The position numbers and the translations under genes were made by a program. Shown in pieces: positions 7,026 through 16,664 of a DNA stretch of 64,000 nt (within the stretch, counting starts at the first letter, position 1; each line of letters opens with the position of its first letter). The notes beneath the pieces were generated by a model, which saw nothing but the letters and a program-made list of their open reading frames with translations, had not been told where the DNA came from and ran no database searches. The stretch is from assembly GCA_934096175.1 (NCBI GenBank), contig CAKOLG010000002.1:1-64000 (forward strand), read 5' to 3'. This DNA is from an uncultured Bacilli bacterium. Its GTDB lineage: Bacteria > Bacillota_I > Bacilli_A > RF39 > UBA660.

Positions 7026-8681
7026 GTGACCACAAAAGAACTAGCAGATTTAATATTTCCCAATATTACAAAAACAATTGCTGACTATGAAGCTATATAT
7101 CCTGAACGAAATTTAAAAGAAGGAGCTAAAGTAACAAGATATGCGCCAAGTCCTACTGGCTTTATGCATATTGGTAATTTTATGTCTGCAACTATTGATT
7201 ATTGTTTAGCCAAAAAAAGTGATGGCGTATTTTACCTTCGTAATGAAGATACCGATGGGGCAAGAGAAGTAGAAGGTGCTGTTGAATATATTAGACACGT
7301 TTTACAGCATTATGACATGAATCCTGATGAATATGAATACCGCGATACCAAAGAAACAAAAGGAAATTACGGTCCTTACATTCAATCTGAACGTAAAGAA
7401 ATTTATCATGCTTTTATAAAGCACTTAATTATTGAAGGCAAAGCATACCCATGCTTTTTAACTCAAGAAGAAATGGATTCAATAAGAGAAGCCCAAACCA
7501 GAGATAAAAGAAGAATTGGTATTTACGGTCGATATGCTAAATATAGAAATCTTTCACCAGATGAAGCTGCACAACGCATTAGAAGCGGCGAAAAATATAC
7601 TATCCGTTTAAAATCGACTGGCGATTTTAATAAAAAATTTAAATTTAATGATTTAGCATTTGGAGAAATGGAATTTCCTGAAAATGATATTGATATTCCT
7701 ATTATGAAATCTAGTAACTTATTACCTACTTATCACTTCGCTCATTTAGTTGATGATCATTTAATGCACACAACCCATGTTATTCGTGGCCAAGAATGGG
7801 TAAGCTCAATTCCAATCCATTATGAGTTATTTAAAACATTTGGCTTTAAAATGCCTAAATATATCCATACTCCTTTAATTCTCAAAAAAGATGGCGATAA
7901 GATAAGAAAAATATCTAAACGTTTAGATCCTGAAGCTAGAATGTCCTATTATGAAGAAAAAGGTTATCCTATAAAAGCTGTTATTGAAGCAATTTTAACA
8001 ATTGCTAACTCTAATTATGAACAATGGCGTGAAGAAAACCCAGAAGCTGAGTTTACAAAATTTGAATTTTCTCCTAAAAAAATGTCAGCTTCAGGCGCCT
8101 TATTTGATTTAGATAAATTAGATAATATTTCTAAAAATTACTTATCCAAGCTTAAAGCAGGTGAAGTATTCACAATGCTAAAAAATTGGACTAAACAATA
8201 TGATGAAGATTTTAATCAACTTATTAATAAACATAAAGATTATACTATTGAAGTTTTAAATATTGAAAGAGAACAGAAAAAGCCTCGTAAAGATTATGCT
8301 TCACTTTCTGAAATTAAAAGTCAAATTTGGTATATGTATGATGAATTATTTAAAAATGTTAACTACGAATTTGATACTAAATATAATAAAGATGATATAA
8401 AACAAGTTTTAACTACTTATTTTGACAAATACTATAATCCTTCCGACGATAAAGATACTTGGTTTAATAAAATGAAAGAAATGACAGAAGAATTAGGTTA
8501 TTGTTCTAACATGAAAGAATATAAGGAAAATCCCCAAAACTACAAAGGTAGTGTTGCCGATATTTCTAATATAATTAGAGTAGGTATAACATCTAAATCA
8601 CAAACCCCAGACCTTTACATCATTTTAAAACTTTTAGGAAAAGAAAGAATTACAACAAGACTTAATTTACTAAATAAATAA
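7026..8681 (+). CDS. gltX: Glutamyl-tRNA synthetase, clostridial long form
   Basis: Class I synthetase charging tRNA-Glu. The HIGH motif is APSPTGFMHIGN, followed by the EDTD block (RNEDTD), the CP-domain sequence YPCFLT, YHFAHLVDDHLM, RGQEW, and the KMSKS equivalent KISKR. The N-terminal extension (ELADLIFP...YPERNLKEGAKVTR) before the catalytic core is typical of the longer GluRS found in many clostridia. The frame stays open through the T-box terminator, so the real start lies after it. GTG at 7026, nine bases after AAAGGA, gives the family start; ATG at 7017 touches the binding site. Regulated by the T-box upstream. Confidence 0.93.
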   Translation: MTTKELADLIFPNITKTIADYEAIYPERNLKEGAKVTRYAPSPTGFMHIGNFMSATIDYCLAKKSDGVFYLRNEDTDGAREVEGAVEYIRHVLQHYDMNPDEYEYRDTKETKGNYGPYIQSERKEIYHAFIKHLIIEGKAYPCFLTQEEMDSIREAQTRDKRRIGIYGRYAKYRNLSPDEAAQRIRSGEKYTIRLKSTGDFNKKFKFNDLAFGEMEFPENDIDIPIMKSSNLLPTYHFAHLVDDHLMHTTHVIRGQEWVSSIPIHYELFKTFGFKMPKYIHTPLILKKDGDKIRKISKRLDPEARMSYYEEKGYPIKAVIEAILTIANSNYEQWREENPEAEFTKFEFSPKKMSASGALFDLDKLDNISKNYLSKLKAGEVFTMLKNWTKQYDEDFNQLINKHKDYTIEVLNIEREQKKPRKDYASLSEIKSQIWYMYDELFKNVNYEFDTKYNKDDIKQVLTTYFDKYYNPSDDKDTWFNKMKEMTEELGYCSNMKEYKENPQNYKGSVADISNIIRVGITSKSQTPDLYIILKLLGKERITTRLNLLNK

Positions 8682-8686
8682 ATTTA

Positions 8687-8712
8687 AACAATCTACAATT
8701 AGATTGTTTTTT
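8687..8712 (+). terminator. Rho-independent terminator after gltX
   Basis: AACAATCTA (8687-8695) pairs with TAGATTGTT (8700-8708), then Ts. Confidence 0.88.
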
Positions 8713-8797
8713 TTGACGTTTATTGACTAATAAAATAAATTAATATAAAATAAAACTTATATACTAGATAAACTAAAACTTTGAATTGAGTGATAAC

Positions 8798-11700
8798 ATG
8801 AAAAAAAATATTATAATTCTACTAATTTTAACTTTTTCTATTTTATTTTGTAATAAAGTAAGTGCAGCATCTAGCAACATTTATAATATCTTTACAGATA
8901 ACGATGGCATCAGATGGGAATACAAATACGAAAACACCTCTAACGCTTCAAATTTATACATAGCATTTTATGATAAACCATCATCAATTACTTACGTAAC
9001 TGTACCTAGTCTAAATACGATAAAGTTAAGTAATACAACAATTCCTAACTCCATAAAAAATATTATTTTAACTAATTATTTTCCAATAAGTGGTCAAACA
9101 CCAAAATCGTTTCTTTCTAACATTAATACAATTGATTTAAGAAATTTACAAGACATTGAAGGAATTTCTCCTATGATTAATAACGATATAGAAACAACAA
9201 TTATCTTTTCAACTAATGGTGCCTATATTGGTGATAACGTTTTTGCAAATACAAAACTAAATTTAATAAACTTACCGCTAGTTAAAACAATAGGGGAAGC
9301 AGCTTTTAAAAATGCAACTTTAAACGATCCCAACCTTAATCTTAATAATCTTTTAACAATTGGTGATAGTGCATTTTATAAAACCAACATCGAAACAGTT
9401 GCTATTAATACCGCATCTATTGCTAGTAATGCCTTTGGCGAATGCACAAATTTAACTAAAGTAACTTTAGGCGATAAAGTTACTACCATTGGCGATAGTA
9501 CTTTCCAACAAGCAACTAAACTTACCACTATCAATTTTAATAATGTTAAATCACTTGGTAATTATGCTTTTAAAGATTGTACATCTTTTAATACTAATAT
9601 TTCTAATACAAAATTAGAAAACATTGGTGATGGAGCATTCTACAATACTCCTAATTATAAATTAAATATTACAATTCCACCCAAAGTAACCACGATAAAT
9701 TATGCAACATTTTATGGTTCTGGAATTATATCCGTTAATTTAAATAATGTAACTAAAATAAATAGTGAAGCTTTTAGTAATTGTCCAAGACTATCAAATA
9801 TTGATTTTGGTCATGTTGTAGCAATTGATTATCGTGCTTTTTATAATGATATAAATTTAACCAAAATTACCTTATCAGACTCTGTTGAACACATTATGAC
9901 ACAAGCTTTCAGTAATTGCTCAATTAATAGCTTAAATTTAAATAAAATACAACGAATTGACTATGAAGCCTTTGCCAATAATAAATTAGAAAAAATATAT
10001 TTACCAAAAACTTTTAATTACATGACAGAATCTAATATCTTTAACAATAATAATATTACTACAGTTACTGTTGCTTATGATACCATGTCTAGTACTATGC
10101 CAACTAATTTCAGAACTCTTATTGGTTCAAACTATCAAAATATTACGACTTTGTATGTTATTGCACCATACGGTGAAAATGAATCAGCAATAATTAAATC
10201 AAACTATGGAGCACAAAGAAAAACGTACACAGGGTATTTTAACGCTGATGCCAAAGAAAATTATGGTAATGCTAATTCATATAAAAATGTTATTGAACCA
10301 GGTTATTTTTATGGTTTACCATCATTAACTAATGTCATAATAAGCGAAGGCTATGAATTTATTGGCTCTCAGGCATTTTACACTGAAGATCCTTATACAG
10401 AGTATAAAGCTAATCAAAAAGATAAATATAAATTAACAAGTGTAATCTTACCATCAACTTTAAAAGGAATAGGGTCCATGGCTTTCGCAGCTAATATTGT
10501 AAGTGAAAACTTTAAAATGAATTTACCAGAAAACTTAGAATATATTGGTTATCAAGCATTTTTTAATTGCCCTGGTTTTACGAATGAAATAAACTTAAAA
10601 AAATTAAAAATGATTGGTACAAATGCTTTCATGTATTCTAAAATCAGTGCAGTTTACCTATATGACAATCTTACTTTTGTTGGTGCAGGAGCCTTTAAAG
10701 ATTGTTACAATATCAAAAAATTTTATATAGATTGTGATCTATATAAACTGCCTTACTCTGGTGACTATGGCTATAGTAGTGGTTACACGGCTCAAAATTT
10801 TTATTCATACTTTGGCAAACACCAAACTTATGATTCTATAATCTTTACAGAAAAAGTTATTACTGAACCTTGTGGTGGCTTTGACAATTACGCATCAGTT
10901 TCATTTATGTATCGTTTAAAAGCCAAAGAATTAATATTGAACTGTAAATGGAAAAAAATTGGTGTAAGCTTTTTACAAGAAGCTGAAATAGATAAGTTAA
11001 CTCTACCTAAAGAATTACAAACAATAATGAAAACATCATTCCATAAAGCTAAAATCAATAACTTAGTTGAAATACCAGATACCGTTACAACAATCGAAAA
11101 CGATGCCTTTCATAGTGCCAACTTAAAAATAAACCAATTACCTAAAAACTTAAAATTTATTGGCAAAGCTGCTTTTTATAACTGTGATTTTAACAATAAC
11201 CCAGTAGTCCCTAGTAGCGTTACTTATATTGGAACTTCTGCATTTATGAGTACTGAAGATAATCCAATTCATCGTGATACTTTTACATTTGATTGTAATT
11301 TAAAATCTAGTGTAACAAATGGTCAAACAGTTCGCCAAATGCTTTATAATACAACTGTTGATCATTTATACTTTACTATAAATGTAACAGATTTACCTTC
11401 AAGTGAAACCAAAGATTCAGAATTTTATAGTATGCCAGTTAAAACAGCTACTTTTGCTGGCTTAAAAATTTTACCAGCAAAAGCTTTCCAAAATTGTCAA
11501 GATTTAACTAAAGTTGATTTTTCAGCAGATGAAAACCTTGAAGCTATTAATGATTTTGCTTTCTATAATGCAGAAAATCTTTCTACAATTAAATTTCCTT
11601 CGGCTAAAACAAAAATCATTACATTAGGCGAATCTAGTTTTAGAAATACTGGTTTCAAAACAGTAGGAGCTGCTAATGCCGACTTTGACTTAACTGCTGC

Positions 11701-12856
11701 AACATTTATAGCTAATTCAAAAAATCTTTTCAGTGAATCAAAAAAATTAGTAAGTGTTGATATTCCCAATAACTTTAATAATAATGAAGTACCATCATAC
11801 ATGTTCTATTCTTGTCCTAATTTGCAAAATGCAACAATTAATTATAAAATAAAAAAAATAAATTCATACGCTTTTTCAAAAGATACCAATTTAGAAAGTA
11901 TTATTATGTGGGGTGATGCCAAAATCATCCAAGAAGATGAATATTCTAAAGAATTAAATCCATCAGGCAATAGCCTTATAATTTACAATAAAGCCAAGAC
12001 TACAAATTTTAATTTTTCTATAATTGACTCTATTAAAGGGACAACAACAATCAAACCAAATGATTTTACAACTGTAAATGAAGTAAAAAAATATACCTAT
12101 TTACCTACTGAAACTTCAAAAGTTAAATTTACTTATCCGGAAAATATCAATATTACAATAGAAAAAGTTGCTGATTCATACCAAATTATAATTGAAGACT
12201 TTGATCCAAGTGCTTTTACAATCCCTTCATCAACAGATATATATGCTTATTCAACATATGATATAAAAAATTGGGATAAAACTTATGCTAAATATCGTAG
12301 AAATTCTAAATACAATACCAATTCAACTCTATATGCATTAGATGAAGTTTTATATTTAACAAGTAATAAAAAATCAATAATAATGAATAAAAAAGATAAG
12401 GATTTTGATAAAAAAGGCTTAATAGTTTATGCTTTAAGAAGAGATGGAATAATCCTTGAATCTGTAACATGGCATCAATACACAAGTCACTATTTAAAAA
12501 CAAATTCCAATATTATTTTTGAAGACTTAAATAATCTTGAAAGTCCAACTAAAGCACAAAAAATTTATATCACGCCAGTTCCTACAGATATTGTCGATAT
12601 TTCAACTGAAAATTTTGCAACTATGACTTATGACCTAATTGAAGAAGATAATTTATTACACACTAAAAAACTAGTTTTATATTATACTGACAAATATACT
12701 GAAAATGATGTTGATACAAAATTAAAACCATCATTAATTGGTGAAATTGTTGACACAGGTAGTTTCTTATATATAGGCAAACTTATCTTACCAATAATTA
12801 TTGCTATTATTTTAATAATATTTGCTAATAAAAGAAAAAAATTATATAAAATATAA
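8798..12856 (+). CDS. Giant BspA-like leucine-rich-repeat (LRR_5) surface protein
   Basis: About 1,350 residues. A signal peptide (MKKNIIILLILTFSILF, cleavage likely after VSA) is followed by roughly 20 or more LRR_5 repeats with the phrasing 'I-G--AF--C--L--I-LP--L--I' (for example IGDSAFYKTNIETV, IGYQAFFNCPGF), spread to about residue 1050. A beta-rich region follows, then a C-terminal membrane helix (LPIIIAIILIIFANKRKK) and no LPXTG. It should sit on the outer face anchored by that helix. BspA-type proteins bind host matrix or other bacteria; that role here is inferred. ATG at 8798 is preferred to the upstream TTG at 8786. Single-gene unit. Confidence 0.88.
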   Translation: MKKNIIILLILTFSILFCNKVSAASSNIYNIFTDNDGIRWEYKYENTSNASNLYIAFYDKPSSITYVTVPSLNTIKLSNTTIPNSIKNIILTNYFPISGQTPKSFLSNINTIDLRNLQDIEGISPMINNDIETTIIFSTNGAYIGDNVFANTKLNLINLPLVKTIGEAAFKNATLNDPNLNLNNLLTIGDSAFYKTNIETVAINTASIASNAFGECTNLTKVTLGDKVTTIGDSTFQQATKLTTINFNNVKSLGNYAFKDCTSFNTNISNTKLENIGDGAFYNTPNYKLNITIPPKVTTINYATFYGSGIISVNLNNVTKINSEAFSNCPRLSNIDFGHVVAIDYRAFYNDINLTKITLSDSVEHIMTQAFSNCSINSLNLNKIQRIDYEAFANNKLEKIYLPKTFNYMTESNIFNNNNITTVTVAYDTMSSTMPTNFRTLIGSNYQNITTLYVIAPYGENESAIIKSNYGAQRKTYTGYFNADAKENYGNANSYKNVIEPGYFYGLPSLTNVIISEGYEFIGSQAFYTEDPYTEYKANQKDKYKLTSVILPSTLKGIGSMAFAANIVSENFKMNLPENLEYIGYQAFFNCPGFTNEINLKKLKMIGTNAFMYSKISAVYLYDNLTFVGAGAFKDCYNIKKFYIDCDLYKLPYSGDYGYSSGYTAQNFYSYFGKHQTYDSIIFTEKVITEPCGGFDNYASVSFMYRLKAKELILNCKWKKIGVSFLQEAEIDKLTLPKELQTIMKTSFHKAKINNLVEIPDTVTTIENDAFHSANLKINQLPKNLKFIGKAAFYNCDFNNNPVVPSSVTYIGTSAFMSTEDNPIHRDTFTFDCNLKSSVTNGQTVRQMLYNTTVDHLYFTINVTDLPSSETKDSEFYSMPVKTATFAGLKILPAKAFQNCQDLTKVDFSADENLEAINDFAFYNAENLSTIKFPSAKTKIITLGESSFRNTGFKTVGAANADFDLTAATFIANSKNLFSESKKLVSVDIPNNFNNNEVPSYMFYSCPNLQNATINYKIKKINSYAFSKDTNLESIIMWGDAKIIQEDEYSKELNPSGNSLIIYNKAKTTNFNFSIIDSIKGTTTIKPNDFTTVNEVKKYTYLPTETSKVKFTYPENINITIEKVADSYQIIIEDFDPSAFTIPSSTDIYAYSTYDIKNWDKTYAKYRRNSKYNTNSTLYALDEVLYLTSNKKSIIMNKKDKDFDKKGLIVYALRRDGIILESVTWHQYTSHYLKTNSNIIFEDLNNLESPTKAQKIYITPVPTDIVDISTENFATMTYDLIEEDNLLHTKKLVLYYTDKYTENDVDTKLKPSLIGEIVDTGSFLYIGKLILPIIIAIILIIFANKRKKLYKI

Positions 12857-13006
12857 AATAATAATCATATTTAAAAAGAATAAATATTACATATAATATA
12901 TTAAGTTTATGTAAAATATTACATATAAATGTATACATTAATAAACTGGCAATTTGCTATTTAATATAAAATATGCTATACTTTCTTAAGTCCGAGGTGA
13001 AGAAGG
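12857..13006 (+). promoter_or_regulatory. Intergenic region with promoter for the HD-domain gene
   Basis: Very AT-rich. A good promoter is TTGCTA (12954-12959), 17-base spacer, TATACT (12977-12982). Upstream, ATGTATACAT (12930-12939) is palindromic, and TATTACATATA occurs twice (about 12886 and 12918). No clear terminator for the LRR gene is visible. Confidence 0.5.
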
Positions 13007-13504
13007 ATGAATAAAAACAAGGATGATTTTAACTCCTTAGTTAAAGATATTGTTAATAACGAAAATTTTAATAAATTAAATAAAGAATTACATCATGGTA
13101 TAAGTAGATTTGATCATTCTATGCGTGTTGCAAAATGGACCTATAAATTAAGTAAGGTTATTAAACTGAAATCCATAGAAGAAACAACAAGAGCTGCTTT
13201 ATTACATGACTTCTATGTCGAAGACGATTTAAAAAATTATAATAGTATTAAAAAATTAAGTAAACATCCAAACATAGCTTTGGCAAATAGCTTAAAATAC
13301 TATGAACTTACAGATGTACAACAAGATATAATAAAATCTCATATGTTCCCCTGTACAAGAATGCTTCCTAAATACAAGGAATCTTGGTTAGTTTCTACTG
13401 TAGATAAAGTAGTCGGAACTTATGAAATGCTTCGTTTTAAACTATCTTTGTACTTAGGAATATATTTATTATTTCTTTTTGAAATAATAAGATTACCTAG
13501 ATAA
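13007..13504 (+). CDS. HD-domain protein with C-terminal hydrophobic tail
   Basis: The His/Asp metal pattern of the HD phosphohydrolase superfamily is present: FDHSMRVA, LLHDFY, a later His (KSHMFP) and the closing Asp in STVDKVV. These enzymes hydrolyse phosphate esters of nucleotides or related compounds; no substrate can be named. The C-terminal 25 residues (LSLYLGIYLLFLFEII) are hydrophobic and may form a membrane helix. GAGGTGA lies about nine bases before the ATG. It stands alone with its own promoter and a terminator at 13499-13526, next to but not part of the capsule locus. Confidence 0.8.
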   Translation: MNKNKDDFNSLVKDIVNNENFNKLNKELHHGISRFDHSMRVAKWTYKLSKVIKLKSIEETTRAALLHDFYVEDDLKNYNSIKKLSKHPNIALANSLKYYELTDVQQDIIKSHMFPCTRMLPKYKESWLVSTVDKVVGTYEMLRFKLSLYLGIYLLFLFEIIRLPR

Positions 13505-13526
13505 GACTTGTTCTTATCTTTTTTTT
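13499..13526 (+). terminator. Rho-independent terminator
   Basis: GATAAGA (13500-13506) pairs with TCTTATC (13512-13518), then eight Ts. Confidence 0.88.
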
Positions 13527-13681
13527 GAAAATAATATGTCAAAAGTAGACACTAATTTAAAAAAATACACTTTACAGTTTTCTTTTTTTACTTTTTAGTG
13601 TTAAAATAATTTTATAAAGTATTTTATGATGATAATTTAATATCATTTAATGAGTTATAAAGATTGAAAGGGTTTAAAAAA
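13527..13681 (+). promoter_or_regulatory. Leader region of the capsule locus
   Basis: No gene. TTTACA near 13570 and TAAAAT near 13602 are possible promoter elements but are too far apart to pair well. GATGATAATTTAATATCATT (about 13627-13646) can fold into a short hairpin. The capsule promoter should lie here, but I cannot fix it. Confidence 0.35.
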
Positions 13682-14350
13682 ATGGAAGAAATTAATTTAA
13701 AACAGTTGCTGGATTATTATAAAGAACGAATAATGCTGGCATTTATAATATTATTATCTGTATTGATAGCAGGATGCATTTTTTCAATAATAATTAAAAA
13801 ACCAATGTATATGAGTGATTCAACTGTCGTTTTAGTAAGTGACAACCAAGATTACTCTTCAAGTGAAGTTGCTTTAAATAAAAGTTTAGTTTCCACATAT
13901 AGCGAAATTATTAGATCAAGAAGAGTAATTGAACGAGTAATAAAAAATTTGTCTCTTGATTGCACAGAAGAAAACTTAAAAAAACGTATCACAGTATCGT
14001 CAGTTTCAAATACCGAAATCATTAAAATAATGGTTGAAGATGCAGATAAAACACTTGCAGCTGATATAACTGATGAAGTAGTTAAAGTGTTTAGCGAAGA
14101 AGTAAAATCAATATATAAATTACAAAACGTTTCAGTTGTTGATGTAGCGGAAGAGGCATCAACACCATATAATATAAATGTATTTAAAGATCTAGCTATT
14201 TACACAACAGTAGGAATAGTTCTTGCAATTGGTATTATCTTCTTAATGTATTACTTTGATACAACAATCAAATCTGCTGATGAGATTGAAGAAAGATTGG
14301 GATTACCAATATTTGGTGTAGTACCAAAAGTAAAGCGTAAGGAAAAGTAG
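13682..14350 (+). CDS. cpsC: Capsule chain-length regulator, Wzz/CpsC family
   Basis: Polysaccharide co-polymerase and membrane activator of the CpsD kinase. Two membrane helices flank an outer domain: residues about 18-39 (MLAFIILLSVLIAGCIFSIII) and about 175-195 (LAIYTTVGIVLAIGIIFLMYYF). The Wzz signature after the first helix and the closing block DEIEERLGLPIFGVVPKV are present. The ATG at 13682 (MEEINLKQLLDYYKER) follows GAAAGGG; the upstream TTG is unlikely. It is the first gene of the capsule operon and is followed directly by cpsD. Confidence 0.93.
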   Translation: MEEINLKQLLDYYKERIMLAFIILLSVLIAGCIFSIIIKKPMYMSDSTVVLVSDNQDYSSSEVALNKSLVSTYSEIIRSRRVIERVIKNLSLDCTEENLKKRITVSSVSNTEIIKIMVEDADKTLAADITDEVVKVFSEEVKSIYKLQNVSVVDVAEEASTPYNINVFKDLAIYTTVGIVLAIGIIFLMYYFDTTIKSADEIEERLGLPIFGVVPKVKRKEK

Positions 14351-14359
14351 GTGAATAAA

Positions 14360-15067
14360 GTGAACAATCAAACAGACTTAGTAATTAACTTAAATCCAAA
14401 ATCACTATTTAGTGAATCAATCAAAACTATTCGTACAAACTTACAATTTTCCTCTGTTGATAAAGAACTAAAAGTAATTTTAAACACTTCTCCAGAAGCT
14501 GGTGATGGTAAAAGTTTTATTACAGCAAATTTAGCAATCGCATATGGTCAAGAAGGTAAAAAAGTTTTAATTATTGACTGTGATTTACGAAGAGGAAGAC
14601 AACACGAAATCTTCAATGTTATGAATACGACAAATGGTGGATATTCAAACCTTATTTTAAATTACAAAGAAGAAATTAAATTAAGTAGGTATATTGTTAA
14701 AACAGAAATAAAAAATGTTGACCTTATTCCAATTGGTCCAACACCTCCTAATCCTCTAGAATTATTATCATCTAAAAATAATGAAGATTTAATTGCTGAA
14801 CTAAGAAATTTCTATGATATTATTATTCTAGATTGTCCTCCAGTAATCGGTATGAGTGATACACCAGTATTAACTAAGTTCTCAGATGCAAACTTAATCG
14901 TTGTATCTAATGGTAAAACTCATATGGAAACATTGGAAAAAGCTAAAAAAATATTTGAACAAGCAAATGCTAAAATTGCTGGAGTTATCGTTAATAAAGC
15001 TAATGTGAAAGGAAGTAGTTATCATAGTTATTATACTAATGATTACTACACAGATATTGACAAATAA
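14360..15067 (+). CDS. cpsD: Bacterial tyrosine kinase CpsD
   Basis: ATP-binding autokinase that works with CpsC to control polysaccharide export and chain length. Walker A is in PEAGDGKSFITANLA, Walker A' in LIIDCDLRRG, and Walker B in IIILDCPP. The C-terminus holds the tyrosine cluster (SYHSYYTNDYYTD) that is phosphorylated in trans. GTG at 14360 has AGGTGA seven bases upstream; the GTG at 14351 overlaps that site. It is coupled to cpsC upstream and cpsB downstream through a TAATG overlap. Confidence 0.94.
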   Translation: MNNQTDLVINLNPKSLFSESIKTIRTNLQFSSVDKELKVILNTSPEAGDGKSFITANLAIAYGQEGKKVLIIDCDLRRGRQHEIFNVMNTTNGGYSNLILNYKEEIKLSRYIVKTEIKNVDLIPIGPTPPNPLELLSSKNNEDLIAELRNFYDIIILDCPPVIGMSDTPVLTKFSDANLIVVSNGKTHMETLEKAKKIFEQANAKIAGVIVNKANVKGSSYHSYYTNDYYTDIDK

Positions 15068-15777
15068 TGAAAGATTTACATTCTCACATTTGTTACGGCA
15101 TTGACGATGGCAGTAAAACAATCGAAGAAAGTATCAGTATTTTAAGAAAAATGGAAAAATCTGGAATTACTGATATTTTTCTTACTCCGCACTATATTGA
15201 AGATAGCAAATATAACGCTAATAATAAAAAAAAGCAGGAAATTCTTGATAGTTTAAAAGAAGCTTGTCAAAAAGAAAATATAAATATAAATTTATATTTA
15301 GGAAATGAAGTTTATTTAACAGACAATGTTATAAATCTTGTCAAAAAAGGTGAAATTAAAACTTTGAATGATTCTAAATATATTTTACTAGAATTACCGA
15401 TGTTTCAAAAAGATCCAAATACTAGAACAATTTTACACAATGTTATTACTGCCGGATATATTCCTATTATTGCACACCCTGAAAGATATGCATATGTTGA
15501 TGAAAAACTCGACTATATTCGTGATTTACAAGCCATTGGCGTATTATTTCAAGGAAATTATCAAAGTTTATTTGGTAAATATGGAAAACAAGCTAAAAAG
15601 AATTTGCAAAAAATGTTAAAAGATAATATAATATCTTTCCTAGGAACGGATATTCATCATGAAGAAGAACTTCATACTGAAAAACTGTTTAAAGAAATTA
15701 AGAAATTTGTCAAAAAAGAAGATAAAGTATATGATTTACTTTACAGAAATATCGACAAAATTCTTGATAGTGAATAG
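15067..15777 (+). CDS. cpsB: Tyrosine-protein phosphatase CpsB/YwqE (PHP family)
   Basis: Manganese-dependent phosphatase that removes phosphate from CpsD. The PHP metal motifs are visible: DLHSHI at the very N-terminus, DDG, LTPHY, the glutamate in LGNEVYL, AHPERY, and GTDIHH. Length of 236 aa is typical. The ATG at 15067 shares a base with the cpsD stop codon. In streptococci the order is cpsB-C-D; here it is C-D-B, followed by the initiating transferase. Confidence 0.94.
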   Translation: MKDLHSHICYGIDDGSKTIEESISILRKMEKSGITDIFLTPHYIEDSKYNANNKKKQEILDSLKEACQKENININLYLGNEVYLTDNVINLVKKGEIKTLNDSKYILLELPMFQKDPNTRTILHNVITAGYIPIIAHPERYAYVDEKLDYIRDLQAIGVLFQGNYQSLFGKYGKQAKKNLQKMLKDNIISFLGTDIHHEEELHTEKLFKEIKKFVKKEDKVYDLLYRNIDKILDSE

Positions 15778-15822
15778 CTAAAATAATTAGGGGTGGTTGA
15801 ATTGAAGAAAGGTAATGAAACT

Positions 15823-16464
15823 ATGGCTACTAAAAAAAGTGCTAATATATTTTACTTAATAATAAAAAGACTTTTTGATATAGTTGTAGGTTTAATAGGA
15901 TTAATTTTATTAATCCCTATATCAATAATAATTAAAGTTATTTCTATATGTTCAGGAGATTTTAATAGTATCTTTTTTACGCAAAATAGAATTGGTAAAA
16001 ATGGTAAAGAATTTAAATTTTATAAATTTCGTTCTATGGTTCCAAATGCAGATATAATTCTTTTTAAACTTCTAGAAGAAGACCCAGAAGCTGCAAAAGA
16101 ATATAAAGAAAATAAAAAACTAAAAAATGACCCTAGAATTACTAAAATAGGTAAAATAATAAGAAAAACATCTATTGATGAGCTACCACAGTTAATAAAT
16201 GTTCTATTTGGTGATATGTCATTTATTGGCAACAGACCTTATTTACCACGTGAAAAGGAAGATATGGGAAAATATTACTATGATATTGTAAAAAGTAAAC
16301 CTGGTTTAACCGGTTACTGGCAAGTTAGTGGTAGATCAAATACTTCATTTGAACATCGTTTAAAGTTAGAAAGCTATTACTCTAACCATATGTCATTAAA
16401 AATGGATATAAAAATATTTTTTAAAACATTTAGTGCCGTTATCCACGGACATGGTGCAGAATAG
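15823..16464 (+). CDS. Initiating undecaprenyl-phosphate sugar phosphotransferase (CpsE/WcaJ type, short form)
   Basis: Transfers a sugar-1-phosphate to undecaprenyl phosphate, the first step of repeat-unit synthesis. Motifs: KRLFDIVVGLIGLILLIPI (membrane re-entrant helix), QNRIGKNGKEFKFYKFRSM, DPRITKIGKIIRKTSIDELPQ, GDMSFIGNRP and KPGLTGYWQVSGRS. Only the catalytic C-terminal part of the larger WbaP family is present, as in PglC-like forms. The start could be ATG at 15823 or TTG at 15802, nine bases after AGGGG. A terminator-like hairpin directly follows the gene. Confidence 0.9.
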   Translation: MATKKSANIFYLIIKRLFDIVVGLIGLILLIPISIIIKVISICSGDFNSIFFTQNRIGKNGKEFKFYKFRSMVPNADIILFKLLEEDPEAAKEYKENKKLKNDPRITKIGKIIRKTSIDELPQLINVLFGDMSFIGNRPYLPREKEDMGKYYYDIVKSKPGLTGYWQVSGRSNTSFEHRLKLESYYSNHMSLKMDIKIFFKTFSAVIHGHGAE

Positions 16465-16487
16465 ATACACAAAAGTGTATTTTTTTT
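16465..16487 (+). terminator. Terminator-like hairpin inside the capsule locus (first)
   Basis: ATACAC (16465-16470) pairs with GTGTAT (16475-16480), then seven Ts. It lies right after the sugar transferase and could end or attenuate the regulatory part of the locus. Confidence 0.75.
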
Positions 16488-16555
16488 GATTAAAGATTAT
16501 GAATAAATTTGCGAATAAAAATTTCTAGTATAAAAGATTGTTATAACAGTTAATA

Positions 16556-16589
16556 AAACATAGATAATACTATGTTTTTTTGTTATAAT
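16556..16589 (+). promoter_or_regulatory. Second hairpin with extended -10 promoter inside the capsule locus
   Basis: AAACATAG (16556-16563) pairs with CTATGTTT (16570-16577), followed by Ts. Right after it, TG (16581-16582) plus TATAAT (16584-16589) forms an extended -10 element without a recognisable -35. Together these separate the regulatory genes from the glycosyltransferase genes and may provide a second start point. Confidence 0.5.
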
Positions 16590-16664
16590 TAAAAAAGATA
16601 ACGAAATTTGATAAAATATTTAAAATATGTTAGTATAAGGCACAAATTTAGAGGGAAAGAAAGT

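Noticed and set aside
6792..8681. T-box and synthetase as lysine specific (an AAA triplet is near the specifier)
   Set aside because: The enzyme is clearly GluRS (APSPTGFMHIG, KISKR, RNEDTD), and GAA fits the specifier position.
13536..13598. 20-codon frame in the capsule leader region
   Set aside because: No ribosome binding site; it lies just after a terminator and ends in T-rich sequence.
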